This document shows, piece after piece, positions 19,873 to 28,728 of a stretch of DNA of 64,000 nucleotides. Below the pieces are notes generated by a model that worked only from the letters and a program-made list of their open reading frames with translations, was not told the DNA's origin and did no database searches. This stretch comes from Desulfogranum japonicum DSM 18378. Lineage in GTDB: Bacteria > Desulfobacterota > Desulfobulbia > Desulfobulbales > Desulfobulbaceae. Made by a program: the position numbers and the translations under genes. The DNA is taken from NCBI RefSeq assembly GCF_000429945.1, contig NZ_AUCV01000029.1, positions 1 through 64,000 of the forward strand. Direction: 5' to 3'. Numbering within the stretch: the stretch's first letter is position 1; each line of letters starts with the position of its first letter.

Positions 19873-20271
19873 ATGTATGTCTGTGTCGATTTTGATGGAA
19901 CCATTGTAGATCATCAGTTCCCCAGATTGGGAGAACCGGTGCCCGGTGCAATCAGATGGTTGAAACGGTTTATTGAGCTTGATGCCAAACTGATCCTGTT
20001 TACAATGCGGTCAGATGGAATGCCCTATGGGGATGTTCTTACAGAAGCTGTTCAGTATCTCCAGCAAGAGGGAGTAGTGCTGTTTGGCATCAATCATAAT
20101 CCTTCTCAGGATTCCTGGACTTCAAGTCCAAAGGCGTATGGAAATGTCTATATAGACGATGCCGCTGTAGGATGTCCGACTATCCATCCCCAGGGGTTTT
20201 CCAGGCCATGCGTTAACTGGAACATGGTTGGCCCATATGTGGAATCCATGCTGTTGACTCCACGGCAGTAG
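19873..20271 (+). CDS. HAD-like hydrolase/phosphatase
   Basis: From ATG 19873 the protein is 132 aa and begins MYVCVDFDGTIVDHQFP, the HAD motif I (D-x-D-G-T), at the position where the family normally starts. An upstream ATG at 19774 would add 33 residues without family character. LILFTMRSD is motif II (Thr/Ser). YIDDAAVG supplies the acidic motif IV. It is short, without a large cap domain, like small phage-type or BT4131-type HAD phosphatases. The substrate is not predictable. It stands alone between stretches with no gene. Confidence 0.78.
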   Translation: MYVCVDFDGTIVDHQFPRLGEPVPGAIRWLKRFIELDAKLILFTMRSDGMPYGDVLTEAVQYLQQEGVVLFGINHNPSQDSWTSSPKAYGNVYIDDAAVGCPTIHPQGFSRPCVNWNMVGPYVESMLLTPRQ

Positions 20272-20587
20272 TCTGATGTTTTTAGAATAGCGTTAACGAC
20301 TTCAATCTTGTAAATATTCATAGGGGTAGTGAGTAAGCTTGGCAACTCCCCTGTCTTTGAGAAGTTACTTAATCTTCTATATTCTGTGGTGGCGGTGGTC
20401 TAAAACAGAGTGGTTTCAGCCAGGTTATCTTACGGCTATATTTTGCTGTGGAGGTGAGGCCCTGTGTACGTGTACAGGTCTTTGTGCAGGTTGTGGTAGA
20501 CTACTCTGTGAAGGATTGTAAAATGCCCTTAAAGACAGGTGCTTAATTCAAGAATAAATACTAATGAAGAAGGTGTGTATTGGAATT

Positions 20588-21256
20588 ATGAAAAAAATAT
20601 TTTCCTGGGTTATTGTTTTTTGCAGCCTTTTGGGGAGCCAGTACTGTATTGGTGAGGAAAATACCGATTGGAATCTGTTTCTGCCTGGTATTATTGGTTC
20701 TAAAAAGGACTGTGCTGGAGTGATTGGCGGTACTGCCTATCTGGACAATTGTGATATCTGCGTTGGCGGCAACACCGGCAATACGCCGTGTACGCAGGAT
20801 TGTTCCGGTGTCTGGGGGGGCACTGCGGCCATTGATAATTGCGGCGTGTGTGTGGGCGGCACTACGGGACAAATCGCATGTACTCAGGATTGCAATGGGG
20901 TCTGGGGAGGGACCGCCACTGTCGATAGCTGCGGGATTTGCGGTGGCGATGGAACAACGTGTGACAATTTGAACCTGGGAGTGACATGTTCAGGTACTTG
21001 CGGACCTAGCTCTATTTGTCAATACAAAGATGTCGTCGGTGCCGAGGAATGTAGTGGCTCAGAACTTGACAGGCCATGCATAGGAAGTAGTGCAGGCATG
21101 TATTGTTCTGACTCCTGCTTAACAGACAATGATTGTGCAAATGGAAATATTGACATGAAATGCCTGAATAATTGTCCAGGTGCCCCTGAAGAGTATCTGG
21201 GAGTCTGCTGGAGTGAGTCGGATTATGCCATCATTAAAGGATGGTACTGTAACTGA
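20588..21256 (+). CDS. Secreted cysteine-rich tandem-repeat protein
   Basis: I start at ATG 20588, where a normal signal peptide begins (MKKIFSWVIVFCSLLG); ATG 20564 is the alternative. Three tandem repeats of about 26 residues follow, each with the pattern D-C-x-G-V-x-G-G-T-A-x2-D-x-C-x-x-C-x-G-G. They resemble the DCNG-W-GG-A-DDCGVC repeats of extracellular surface proteins in marine bacteria. The C-terminal 110 residues hold a further 16 or so Cys, probably all in disulfides. Likely a cell-surface or exported structural protein. Confidence 0.7.
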   Translation: MKKIFSWVIVFCSLLGSQYCIGEENTDWNLFLPGIIGSKKDCAGVIGGTAYLDNCDICVGGNTGNTPCTQDCSGVWGGTAAIDNCGVCVGGTTGQIACTQDCNGVWGGTATVDSCGICGGDGTTCDNLNLGVTCSGTCGPSSICQYKDVVGAEECSGSELDRPCIGSSAGMYCSDSCLTDNDCANGNIDMKCLNNCPGAPEEYLGVCWSESDYAIIKGWYCN

Positions 21257-21289
21257 TCGTTTCCTGTAGCAAATTTCCATACTCTCCAT

Positions 21290-21399
21290 GTAACTGCTTA
21301 CAGCGGATCTAAAGTTTTCGCAAATTGGCTGGCACAGTATGTTGGCCCACATGTAAGCCAGTTTGATCGCCGAAAGATCAGAGTGCTGTGAGTGGTTAT
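21290..21399. repeat. Degenerate family A-like element, 110 bp
   Basis: It begins GTAACTGCTTACAG and ends CTGTGAGTGGTTAT, an inverted pair, with AGCCAGTTTGATCGC near the right side. It lacks the CTGTAACC-GGTTACA block of full copies, so it is a shortened or rearranged member. Confidence 0.55.
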
Positions 21400-21513
21400 C
21401 TCTTAAAAAAAGTTGCTTCTTCAGGCCTGTTGCAAGCATCTTCCTTCCCATGCCTGTTTCGAAGGCGCAATACGGTCAGCACGACCCCATGGATCAGCCA
21501 TGGGGGCTGGCCG

Positions 21514-21867
21514 TTATCCTGCCCAATTTTTCGTGAACTCATATTCTCCTTTACATGTGAGATGAATGACATGGTGGCCATAGGCATGCCCTTGGAGGGT
21601 AAATGTACCCAACTCTTGATCAAGTTCACCTTCCATGTAAAAAGTCGCTTCCTTGAATTTTCCTAAAGGTGCGTAGCCATTTGCTGTTCCTTGGGTGATG
21701 GTTAACACACCATTGATACACGCCTTTTTTACAGGACTGATTTGCCCCCGGATTGTGTATCCCTCTCCATTTCCTTCAATTTTTCCTTCCAAAATCTGTA
21801 CAGTGTTGTTTATACAATTCTGATTCCGAGATTGTAAGTGTAAGCGGTAGTGTCCGTTTATAAGCAT
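21514..21867 (-). CDS. GrlR-like small protein, 117 aa
   Basis: An all-beta protein of two half-repeats: INGHYRLHLQS ... GKIEGNGEGYTIRGQI and ATFYMEGELDQELGTFTLQGHAYGHH. The x-G-x-Y-x-L start and paired G-G-x-Y-x-x-x-G strands resemble the GrlR/lipocalin-like regulatory protein family found outside the LEE island in many environmental bacteria. No strong Shine-Dalgarno is visible. The family call is tentative. It follows a zinc-ribbon membrane protein on the same strand, 25 nt away. Confidence 0.5.
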   Translation of the reverse strand: MLINGHYRLHLQSRNQNCINNTVQILEGKIEGNGEGYTIRGQISPVKKACINGVLTITQGTANGYAPLGKFKEATFYMEGELDQELGTFTLQGHAYGHHVIHLTCKGEYEFTKNWAG

Positions 21868-21891
21868 TTGTTAAAATATTTCGAGGAAGAG

Positions 21892-22155
21892 TTATGTGGG
21901 TTCATGACAGTATGGACAGCGCTGGTCATCGGCCTTTCTTGGCTTTCCGCAATTGGGGCAGGAAAGAGACACGGTTTGAGTAATGGTATTCGTACCTCTG
22001 AAGCTACACCGATTTTCCAATTGCTCCAGACGGGAGCGCAGCCCACAGACTTCTTTTCGGTATTGAGAAACTCGGTATTGCATGAACAGTGTGTATCCGG
22101 CAAGTGCACCGAAACAGACGAACAACAGATAAAACCATCCACCGATTAACTGCAT
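21892..22155 (-). CDS. Membrane protein with C-terminal zinc ribbon
   Basis: GGAGGAT precedes ATG 22155. One N-terminal membrane segment (GGWFYLLFVCFGALAGYTLF), a short coiled-coil-like linker (YRKEVCGLRSRLEQLENR), and a C-terminal zinc ribbon CPNCGKPRKADDQRCPYC. 87 aa. Such small membrane zinc-ribbon proteins are common and uncharacterised. Likely co-transcribed with the GrlR-like gene. Confidence 0.7.
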   Translation of the reverse strand: MQLIGGWFYLLFVCFGALAGYTLFMQYRVSQYRKEVCGLRSRLEQLENRCSFRGTNTITQTVSLSCPNCGKPRKADDQRCPYCHEPT

Positions 22156-22355
22156 GGGATATCCTCCATAAAAAAATCATGGGCGAAAACGTGCAGCAAC
22201 GCTTCTCGATAAACATGAAACGTGCTCATGCTGAACGGGCAGTTTTGTGTTTATGGCGTGGGTTACAGATGAGTTGTTGTGTATGCTAACTGCCTTAGAT
22301 GTTACATCATTTATCCACAGACAGGTAGAGATAAAACAGATGGAGCGAAGGCGGG

Positions 22356-22589
22356 CTAAACGGAGAGTTTTGTAACCGTTATAATCACACCATAATTACG
22401 TTCTTCGCGGTAAAGTATTTCTCCACCTTCATTGGCAATGATTGCATCCATGCCGTCAGCCATGAGCGGTACGCAGAGAAAAGTGAATTGCTGCCTTGGG
22501 GTCATATCTGTTAGACGTGCCCGCACGTCCGTGTATCCCCATCAGCAATCTTTTCGGTAGTCTATATCAATGCGTATTCGTTTTCTCAT
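22356..22589 (-). CDS. Predicted TusA/SirA-family selenoprotein with in-frame TGA (Sec16)
   Basis: Read from ATG 22589 to TAG 22356-22358 there are 77 residues with one in-frame TGA at 22544-22542 (codon 16). This is exactly the length of TusA/SirA/YedF proteins. The chain starts RIRIDIDYRKDC, then Sec, then WGYTDVRARLTDMTPRQQF. The second half (DGMDAIIANEGGEILYREE, then VIITVTK) has the family's helix-strand-strand order. Aligned to the family signature R-G-L-x-C-P-x-P, the TGA falls on the catalytic cysteine. A 7-bp hairpin starts 11 nt after the TGA, in the position expected for a bacterial SECIS. TusA-type proteins carry sulfur or selenium as persulfide. The alternatives are a pseudogene or a shorter protein starting after the TGA. 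No good ribosome-binding site is seen. Confidence 0.6.
22513..22530 (-). promoter_or_regulatory. Candidate bacterial SECIS hairpin of the TusA-like gene
   Basis: On the minus strand GGACGTG-CGGG-CACGTCT forms a 7-bp stem (one G-U) with a G-rich 4-nt loop. The loop begins 18 nt after the TGA, close to the spacing in Escherichia coli fdhF. Confidence 0.5.
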
Positions 22590-22720
22590 ATTTTTTTGAG
22601 TTATCCGTTTTTTTTGAGGTCGCTGCAGCAACATTCATTTAAAATTCTGGAAAAACAATATATTATCCAGCCTTGTTGACTTGTTGCGAAATTTTGTGGT
22701 GCTTATTATTTTCCATACCC

Positions 22721-25700
22721 TTAACTGTCCAGTGCATCCCTCACTGCTTTTCCTAACCTTTCGATGTTGTATGGTTTTTTTAGAAAACCTCGGGCTCCTA
22801 GGGCCAGTGCATTTTTAACTGCGCTGCTTTCAGAAAAGCCGCTTATGAGTATTGCTTTTTGCTCAGGGTTGCGGTTGTGGATCTGGTTGAAAGTTTCTTC
22901 ACCTGAGATCCCTGGTCCAAGGATCATATCAATGATGACCAGATCGGCGGTGTTGCTTGTAAGCCATTCCAGGGCCTGTTCACCTGTTTCTACCCCTGTA
23001 GTTTCATATCCGAGATGGTCCAGCATACGTGTCGCAATATCACGGGGCTGACGTTCATCCTCCACCACAAGAATGTGTTCGCCACTTCCTGATGCGGAGA
23101 AGGCTTCTTGCTCGGTAATGGGATGCGGCACGGCAGGCTTATCAGTACTTGGAAAATACAATTCAAAGCAAGCACCTTTATCAGGGGTGTTGGAAACAAT
23201 GGCTGCCCCCTGGTGATCTTTCATTGTATTCCATACCACAGACAGTCCCAGGCCTGAACCACTTTTGGTTCCCATTGCCTTTTTACTGTAAAAAGGCTCA
23301 AAAATGTTTTCCATGTCCTGCTTGGCGATTCCCTTACCTGTGTCAACCACCCTGAGTACGGCATATTCACCCGGCTCCAGGCCATAACGTTGCAACAGTG
23401 CCTCCCCAGGGGTAACTCTCTGGGTAGATATATGTACTTTTCCTGGCTCTTCAATTGCTTCAGCAGCATTGGAAACCAGGTTCATAACACATTTTTTCAC
23501 GTGGACAGGAGAACACTGTATAAGGGGAAGGTAGTCCTCGTAACTGAAAGTAAAACGTATGTGGGGACTGTTGGATTTCAGCTTGATAAACTCCGGTGAA
23601 CCCAGGTATTCATTGACAAGATCATTCAGGCTGCGTACTTCCTGCACTCTGGCTACACCCCGTGCAATGGTGAGAAGATCGGCAACAACAGCGGCGGAAC
23701 GCTCGCCAGCTTCTTTGAGTGCAAGGACTGGTTCTCGCAATTCGCTGTTTTTCGGCAGCTTCAACAATATGAGCTCCGGATACCCGGTAAGGGATGTTAA
23801 AATATTATTGAGATCATGGGCAACACCTCCGGCCATCAAGCCTATGGCCTCCATTTTTTGAGCACGTTGCAGCCGTTTTTCCATGACCAGTTTTTCATTT
23901 TCAGCCTGTTTTTGTTGAGTGAGGTCGTTAAAGACGAGTACTATTTCACAATTGGGCAATCGGTACACCCTTGTGTCACGCCAGCTGTCGATGTTTTTAT
24001 CATGGTAATGACAAGTTGGATGTTGCTGGGGAACTCCTGTTTCCCATACCTTGCGCATCAACGGAAGTAGGCCTATATCTTCCGCAAAGGGATAGAGGTC
24101 CAGGATTGTCATACCTGCAAGGGTATTCCTTGACAGGTTGTTCATATCCATGCCTGCCTGGTTCATTTCCCTTATGCGAAAATTTCTGCCTCTGTCAACA
24201 GCTTCACACAGGGCAAGCCCGCTGCTTGAGTGTTCAAATATCTGACGAAAGAAGGCTTCATTCAGTCTGCTTGATTCCTGGGCAAGTTTCAGCTCGGCAA
24301 GGTCAAGGTCAACGCAGTAGATAGTTTTGCTTTGGTCGCTGTTCACCTGCATAACAGGTGAGGAGTAGACTGGTACCGTATTGCCGTTTTTGTGGAGGAG
24401 TTCCTGCTCAGAGGAAGGAAAAATAATACCGTGCTCGAACCAGTTGGTGAACTGAGACATACTCTGGGGACGTTGAGCAGGAGGAAGAAGCAACTCTTCA
24501 ACTTTTTTGCCAAGGGCCTCGTCTGAGGTGTAGCCGTAGAATAATTCACAGGCTTTGTTCCAATAGACGATGCTTCTTGTTTCATCTAGTCCCCGTACAG
24601 CGAGTTTGGGAAGGTCGTTGACCAGATGGCGAAAACGCTGCTCACTGGCAGCAAGCTCTGCGGTACGTTTTTCCACTTCCTGTTCAAGGTTATTGATCAG
24701 GTTTTTAAGGCGCAATGCCATTGCATTAAAGATTTTACTTAACTGGCCGATTTCGTCGGTGGAATAGATCTGTACCTGGTTATCAAGCTCACCCATTGCA
24801 AATTTTTGCGCAGTATTGGTAAGCAGCAGAATATTTTTTGTAATTGTTGTGTGGGTCAGTTTGGCAATAAAGAAAAGAATCAGCGCGGAAATAACGGCAG
24901 CTGCCAGCATGACCACGCCGGTGACCAGCTTAAGTTGCTGAATAACCGTTTGAGAGGAGTTTATTTGATGTTGAACGTATTCGGTGAGCTTTTTAGACAA
25001 GGGACGGACTGTTTCTTCCTGGAGTGCAAAATCCCGAATTTTTCCCTCAAGTTCTTGATCAACATCGAGTAATGCATTGGAAAGTTTTTTCTGCTCAATA
25101 AAGAGTTGATATAACCTTTCAGCATCCTGCAGCTTGAGAGATGCGTGCCGCAGAGTGACCTGGATCTCTTCAAGTGCATTTGTTGAAGACTGCATGAGGT
25201 AGCGCTGGCGGCTCAGCAGGTAATCCTTAAAATACGAGAATGCTTCTCTATGCATGGCCCGTAGATCCGGATATTTACCAAGAGCCTTGTCGAGTTCTAG
25301 GTAGACATTGTTCAGTCTGGTTTCCAGGCCGCGTTCAGGAGCCACTTTTTGTGTAATCAGCTCCACCGCCTCAATGGATGTTGCCGCAAAGCGATTGGCA
25401 GAGCTGAGATAGAGGTTTAAATCAGCCCTGCTGATCGTTACCTTCTGCTCAGGTGTCTGCGAATATAAAAGGGTCTTCAGGCGTGTGCTGATACGTATGA
25501 CTTCAGCGATTTCCCTTATGGCTGGCTGGGCATATTGTTCATGGGCTTTTTGGAGGCCAAGATAGGGGTAGTGAATAAGAAAATTGGCATGTAGCCTTTT
25601 CGCTCTTTCAAGGCCACGGTCCATTTGCAGAACCAGCTGGCCTATTTTCATGCTGTTATGAATTTTCATTTCTGCCCGGTGAATATGGCGAAATGCAATA

Positions 25701-25807
25701 AGGCCTGTGCCGATTATAAGGAGAATAAGCAGGAAGAGCAGAGAAAAAGCCAGACTGAATTTGGTTGTTATACCCAGATCATTCCAATTCAGTCGCTGTT
25801 TTTTCAT
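22721..25807 (-). CDS. Hybrid sensor histidine kinase (HAMP-PAS-PAS-HisKA-HATPase-REC)
   Basis: I start at the ATG at 25807; a TTG six codons earlier is possible. Order: membrane segment (about residues 11-33), long helical periplasmic sensor, second membrane segment (about 305-325), HAMP, coiled coil (EQEVEKRTAELAASEQRF), two PAS domains, a HisKA H-box GGVAHDLNNILTSL, an ATPase domain with GKGIAKQDMENIFEPFYSKK and GSGLGLSVVW, and a C-terminal receiver (ILVVEDERQ, phospho-acceptor in LVIIDMILG, KKP). It ends 3 nt... its start lies about 20 nt after the stop of a substrate-binding lipoprotein gene, which suggests that protein feeds the sensor. Confidence 0.9.
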   Translation of the reverse strand: MKKQRLNWNDLGITTKFSLAFSLLFLLILLIIGTGLIAFRHIHRAEMKIHNSMKIGQLVLQMDRGLERAKRLHANFLIHYPYLGLQKAHEQYAQPAIREIAEVIRISTRLKTLLYSQTPEQKVTISRADLNLYLSSANRFAATSIEAVELITQKVAPERGLETRLNNVYLELDKALGKYPDLRAMHREAFSYFKDYLLSRQRYLMQSSTNALEEIQVTLRHASLKLQDAERLYQLFIEQKKLSNALLDVDQELEGKIRDFALQEETVRPLSKKLTEYVQHQINSSQTVIQQLKLVTGVVMLAAAVISALILFFIAKLTHTTITKNILLLTNTAQKFAMGELDNQVQIYSTDEIGQLSKIFNAMALRLKNLINNLEQEVEKRTAELAASEQRFRHLVNDLPKLAVRGLDETRSIVYWNKACELFYGYTSDEALGKKVEELLLPPAQRPQSMSQFTNWFEHGIIFPSSEQELLHKNGNTVPVYSSPVMQVNSDQSKTIYCVDLDLAELKLAQESSRLNEAFFRQIFEHSSSGLALCEAVDRGRNFRIREMNQAGMDMNNLSRNTLAGMTILDLYPFAEDIGLLPLMRKVWETGVPQQHPTCHYHDKNIDSWRDTRVYRLPNCEIVLVFNDLTQQKQAENEKLVMEKRLQRAQKMEAIGLMAGGVAHDLNNILTSLTGYPELILLKLPKNSELREPVLALKEAGERSAAVVADLLTIARGVARVQEVRSLNDLVNEYLGSPEFIKLKSNSPHIRFTFSYEDYLPLIQCSPVHVKKCVMNLVSNAAEAIEEPGKVHISTQRVTPGEALLQRYGLEPGEYAVLRVVDTGKGIAKQDMENIFEPFYSKKAMGTKSGSGLGLSVVWNTMKDHQGAAIVSNTPDKGACFELYFPSTDKPAVPHPITEQEAFSASGSGEHILVVEDERQPRDIATRMLDHLGYETTGVETGEQALEWLTSNTADLVIIDMILGPGISGEETFNQIHNRNPEQKAILISGFSESSAVKNALALGARGFLKKPYNIERLGKAVRDALDS

Positions 25808-25828
25808 ATCAGGTTTGATCCACAAGGT

Positions 25829-27091
25829 TTAAAGGTGTTCTGGATAGGTATAGAGAACGTTTTTTTCAAGACCTTTTACACCGGCGCTCGGGTCTTCCAG
25901 GCGAAGAATGTTGAATACGGAGGTTCCGCAATCCCCATATCTGTCGCAGGTAAGTGAGCCGCTTACGGCATCATAATTGGCTATGGAATGAAGCATATTC
26001 CGCAAGGCTTGTCTGCCAATGTACAGGCTGCCGTCAGGCGAGGTTACTGATATGTTTTTTATGGCATAGAAGAGCATGTCCGCGGCATCATATGCCGTGA
26101 TATAATAGCTGGTGGACGGAAGGGAGCCGAATTTTTGCAGGTATGCCGTTGTGAGCTGTTCGGTTTTTGCCCCTTCCGGAGGGCGTGGACCAACAAAGTA
26201 GAGGCCAATACCCCTATTGCCCACCGTATCAATGAAACTTTGTTCTATAAGGGCACCGTCGCTCATCAATATCAGATCTGATAGCTCGGGACTGGCTTTT
26301 GCCTGTAGTAATATTAGGTTGCCTTCAGGTTGAAATAACGGAAAAAAAAGGAGCTCGGCACCGGCTTGAGAAACCGCAGCAAGGACAGGCTGCATTTCGG
26401 TTTCCCCTTTGGCGATGGCTGCTCCCAAGACAATTTCACCGCCCAGCTCGGCAAAAGAATTGCTGAAACTCATGATCAGCCCTTTGCTGTAAATGTCTCC
26501 GTCATTGAGCGTAGCTGCTTTGCGAACCCCAAGTTTGTTAAAGGCAAAGAATGCAGCTGCTTTACCTGCGTTTTCTTCATTGCTAGCAGTGCGGAAAAAT
26601 CCAGGCTGCCAATGTTGGCCAGCGACTCCGTTGACAGACGTCAGGTGTGGAGATGAATTGTTTCCTGATATCATGGTGAGCCCTGCGTCGGACATTACCT
26701 GGGAAGCCGTCATAGCCGCCTGTGAGCATGTTGTTCCAAAAATGGCAACGCTTTGAGGGTCAGCAATGATTTTAAGGGCGGCATTGGCACCACCTTCTGC
26801 GGTGCAACCTGTATCTTCAACCTGCAAGGCGATAGGATGGCCTAAAAGAATATTATTGTGTTTTTCCAGGGCCAATTCCAGCCCATGCAATTGTGCGAGG
26901 CCAAGGGGGAGAACTTTGGCGTGCAGCGCCTGGAGCACACCGATTTTTATCGGTTGGCCGGGGCCTACATGAACGCAGCCGAGTTTATCTGTGCAGGTAA
27001 ACTCTTTTTCAGGTTGCCGGCAACCGTTCAGTGTGACAAGTATGAGGATGAATATAAGGAGAACGCAGGGAGTGCGATGGGCTGTCTGCAT
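25829..27091 (-). CDS. ABC-type branched-chain amino-acid-like substrate-binding lipoprotein
   Basis: 420 aa. The lipobox is LNGC at about residue 24. The mature chain (IKIGVLQALHAKVLPLGLAQLHGLELALE, TGCTAEGGANAALKIIADPQSVAIFGTTCSQAAMTAS, YYITAYDAADMLFYAI) is a type I periplasmic-binding fold of the LivJ/Peripla_BP_6 class. No permease or ATPase genes are nearby. It is the gene immediately upstream of the hybrid kinase on the same strand, so it is more likely a sensory ligand-binding partner than a transporter part. GGAG lies 8 nt before the ATG. Confidence 0.85.
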   Translation of the reverse strand: MQTAHRTPCVLLIFILILVTLNGCRQPEKEFTCTDKLGCVHVGPGQPIKIGVLQALHAKVLPLGLAQLHGLELALEKHNNILLGHPIALQVEDTGCTAEGGANAALKIIADPQSVAIFGTTCSQAAMTASQVMSDAGLTMISGNNSSPHLTSVNGVAGQHWQPGFFRTASNEENAGKAAAFFAFNKLGVRKAATLNDGDIYSKGLIMSFSNSFAELGGEIVLGAAIAKGETEMQPVLAAVSQAGAELLFFPLFQPEGNLILLQAKASPELSDLILMSDGALIEQSFIDTVGNRGIGLYFVGPRPPEGAKTEQLTTAYLQKFGSLPSTSYYITAYDAADMLFYAIKNISVTSPDGSLYIGRQALRNMLHSIANYDAVSGSLTCDRYGDCGTSVFNILRLEDPSAGVKGLEKNVLYTYPEHL

Positions 27092-27260
27092 GGGCAGAAC
27101 TCCAGTAAAAGGCTGTTTTCCTTTTTAAAAGGTATATGAGCTTGATTTGATACACCATACTGGAGAAAATGTATTCGGTCAATCGAAGTGTTTTTCATGT
27201 ATGGTCTCCCTTTGGCAGGGGAGCGGAATCTGTCGGTGATATCCTAAAGGCGAGGAGGGC

Positions 27261-27294
27261 AAAAGGGACACTGCTTTGACAGTACCCCTTTTTT
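27261..27294. terminator. Rho-independent terminator (between cytochrome and binding-protein genes)
   Basis: AAAAGGG-CACTG...CAGT-CCCCTTTT forms an interrupted stem with A and T runs on both sides, so it could act in either direction. It lies 23 nt downstream of the octaheme cytochrome stop and upstream of the binding-protein gene. Confidence 0.65.
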
Positions 27295-27316
27295 GTGTGT
27301 CCTAAACAGGCGGGGA

Positions 27317-28606
27317 TTATTCGATTTTTCCTGCAGCCATGCGTTGTTTGTAGATGTGCTTCAGTTCATAGAGATCCTGTTGCAGCTCAAATACTCCATG
27401 CCAATGGGCATAGTCGGGTCCTCCCATGGCTGCACCATGACGCATGCGCCGTCCCTGATGATGCCACAGGTGGTAGTATATTTTTTGGAATTCATCATCC
27501 CACGGATTCTTTTTAACCAGCCCTTTTTCCTTGAGTTCCTTTAGCATTTTGTCTGCCACATCGAAGTAGCCTTCATTGTAGAGCTCTATATGATTATCTG
27601 TCTGCTCAAAGAAGTTGTCGGTGTGGGTTTTGGTGTGGCAGTTGCTGCACACCTGTTTCATCAAGGCGCGTCCTTTTTCACCATCGCCGGTTAACATGCT
27701 GAGCGGATCTGAAGAGTTTCTGATATTTGATCTTTTTGCCCACAAATTCCATTTCAATCGTTCTGAAATGTTGTGGGTGCTTTCAAGTTCACCAATGCCG
27801 CTCTGATGACACACTGCACAGGTAGGTGCGCGGTAGTCGCCAGGTTCCCAGGAAGCCGTTGGGCTGGAATAATTCCATTCACCGCCTTCGCTGTTATAGA
27901 TATGGCCGTGTTTGCTGTTGTTGTATACCTCTATGTCAGGATGGTCTGGTCCCAAGTGACAGCTTGCACAGGCTGCAGGTTTTCTTGCTTCAGCAAGGTT
28001 GAAACGGTGCCTGGTATGGCAGACTACACAGTTGCCAACAGAACCATCTGGGTAGATTGTGCCTATTCCTGCGGCAGGCCATCCTTCTTTATTCGGCCTG
28101 TTGTCGGCTCCCAGTGTAACGACTGATCCATGACACTGCATGCAGCCCGTCATATCCGCAGCGTTTTTGAACTTTTCAATACCCTGGCCTTCGTGGGTTT
28201 CCATGAGGGCTTTCATACTTTTATAGTTACGTCCGTCTTCGGCATGGTATTGCAGGCTCGCCCGATAGTGCCCGCTGGCATTGAATTGTTCAACTTGCTC
28301 ACTATGACAGTTGGCACAGACATTTGGTGTAACTGCCACTGTTATGTACGTTGCTGTTCCTTTTACTCCGGGACATGCTTGTGACGCCAGCGGGGAGTCG
28401 GCATCAACACTGTGGCAATCAATGCAGGAGACGCCCTCCTCACTGTGCCGACTGTTTTTCCAGTCTGTCACAATGCCGGGTTGCTTTTCAGCATGACATG
28501 TAATGCATTTTTGTCCTTCCACTTCAGTTGCGTTGGCAGCGCTTCCTGTCAAAAAGAAAGCAGCAGCCAGGCTGAGAGTGAGGGCTCCTGAGGTACGTAG
28601 TCGCAT
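27317..28606 (-). CDS. Octaheme c-type cytochrome, hydroxylamine oxidoreductase (HAO)-like
   Basis: I start at the ATG at 28606, which has CAGGAGGAG 4 nt upstream and opens a clean signal peptide (cleavage after ANA). The mature protein carries eight CxxCH motifs (CITCH, CIDCH, CANCH, CMQCH, CVVCH, CASCH, CAVCH, CSNCH) and many extra His ligands. W-x-x-S-R-H-x-x-G-V-x-C-I-D-C-H is the HAO family signature. Family members oxidise hydroxylamine or hydrazine, or in non-nitrifiers reduce nitrite or hydroxylamine. The direction here cannot be read from sequence. Periplasmic. No quinol-oxidising partner is adjacent. Confidence 0.85.
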   Translation of the reverse strand: MRLRTSGALTLSLAAAFFLTGSAANATEVEGQKCITCHAEKQPGIVTDWKNSRHSEEGVSCIDCHSVDADSPLASQACPGVKGTATYITVAVTPNVCANCHSEQVEQFNASGHYRASLQYHAEDGRNYKSMKALMETHEGQGIEKFKNAADMTGCMQCHGSVVTLGADNRPNKEGWPAAGIGTIYPDGSVGNCVVCHTRHRFNLAEARKPAACASCHLGPDHPDIEVYNNSKHGHIYNSEGGEWNYSSPTASWEPGDYRAPTCAVCHQSGIGELESTHNISERLKWNLWAKRSNIRNSSDPLSMLTGDGEKGRALMKQVCSNCHTKTHTDNFFEQTDNHIELYNEGYFDVADKMLKELKEKGLVKKNPWDDEFQKIYYHLWHHQGRRMRHGAAMGGPDYAHWHGVFELQQDLYELKHIYKQRMAAGKIE

Positions 28607-28728
28607 GTACTCCTCCTGTGTTTTCGGTTTATGGATGATGGCTATGGGGATTGCCCCAAGGTACTGATAGCGCTGTGGCAGAAAATGAACCAATGAAAGA
28701 AAAAACATCATCTATGGAAAGACTCTCA

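Noticed and set aside
20339-20521. A Cys-rich 60-codon frame before the repeat protein
   Set aside because: Starts only at TTG, lacks a ribosome-binding site, and shows no family signature.
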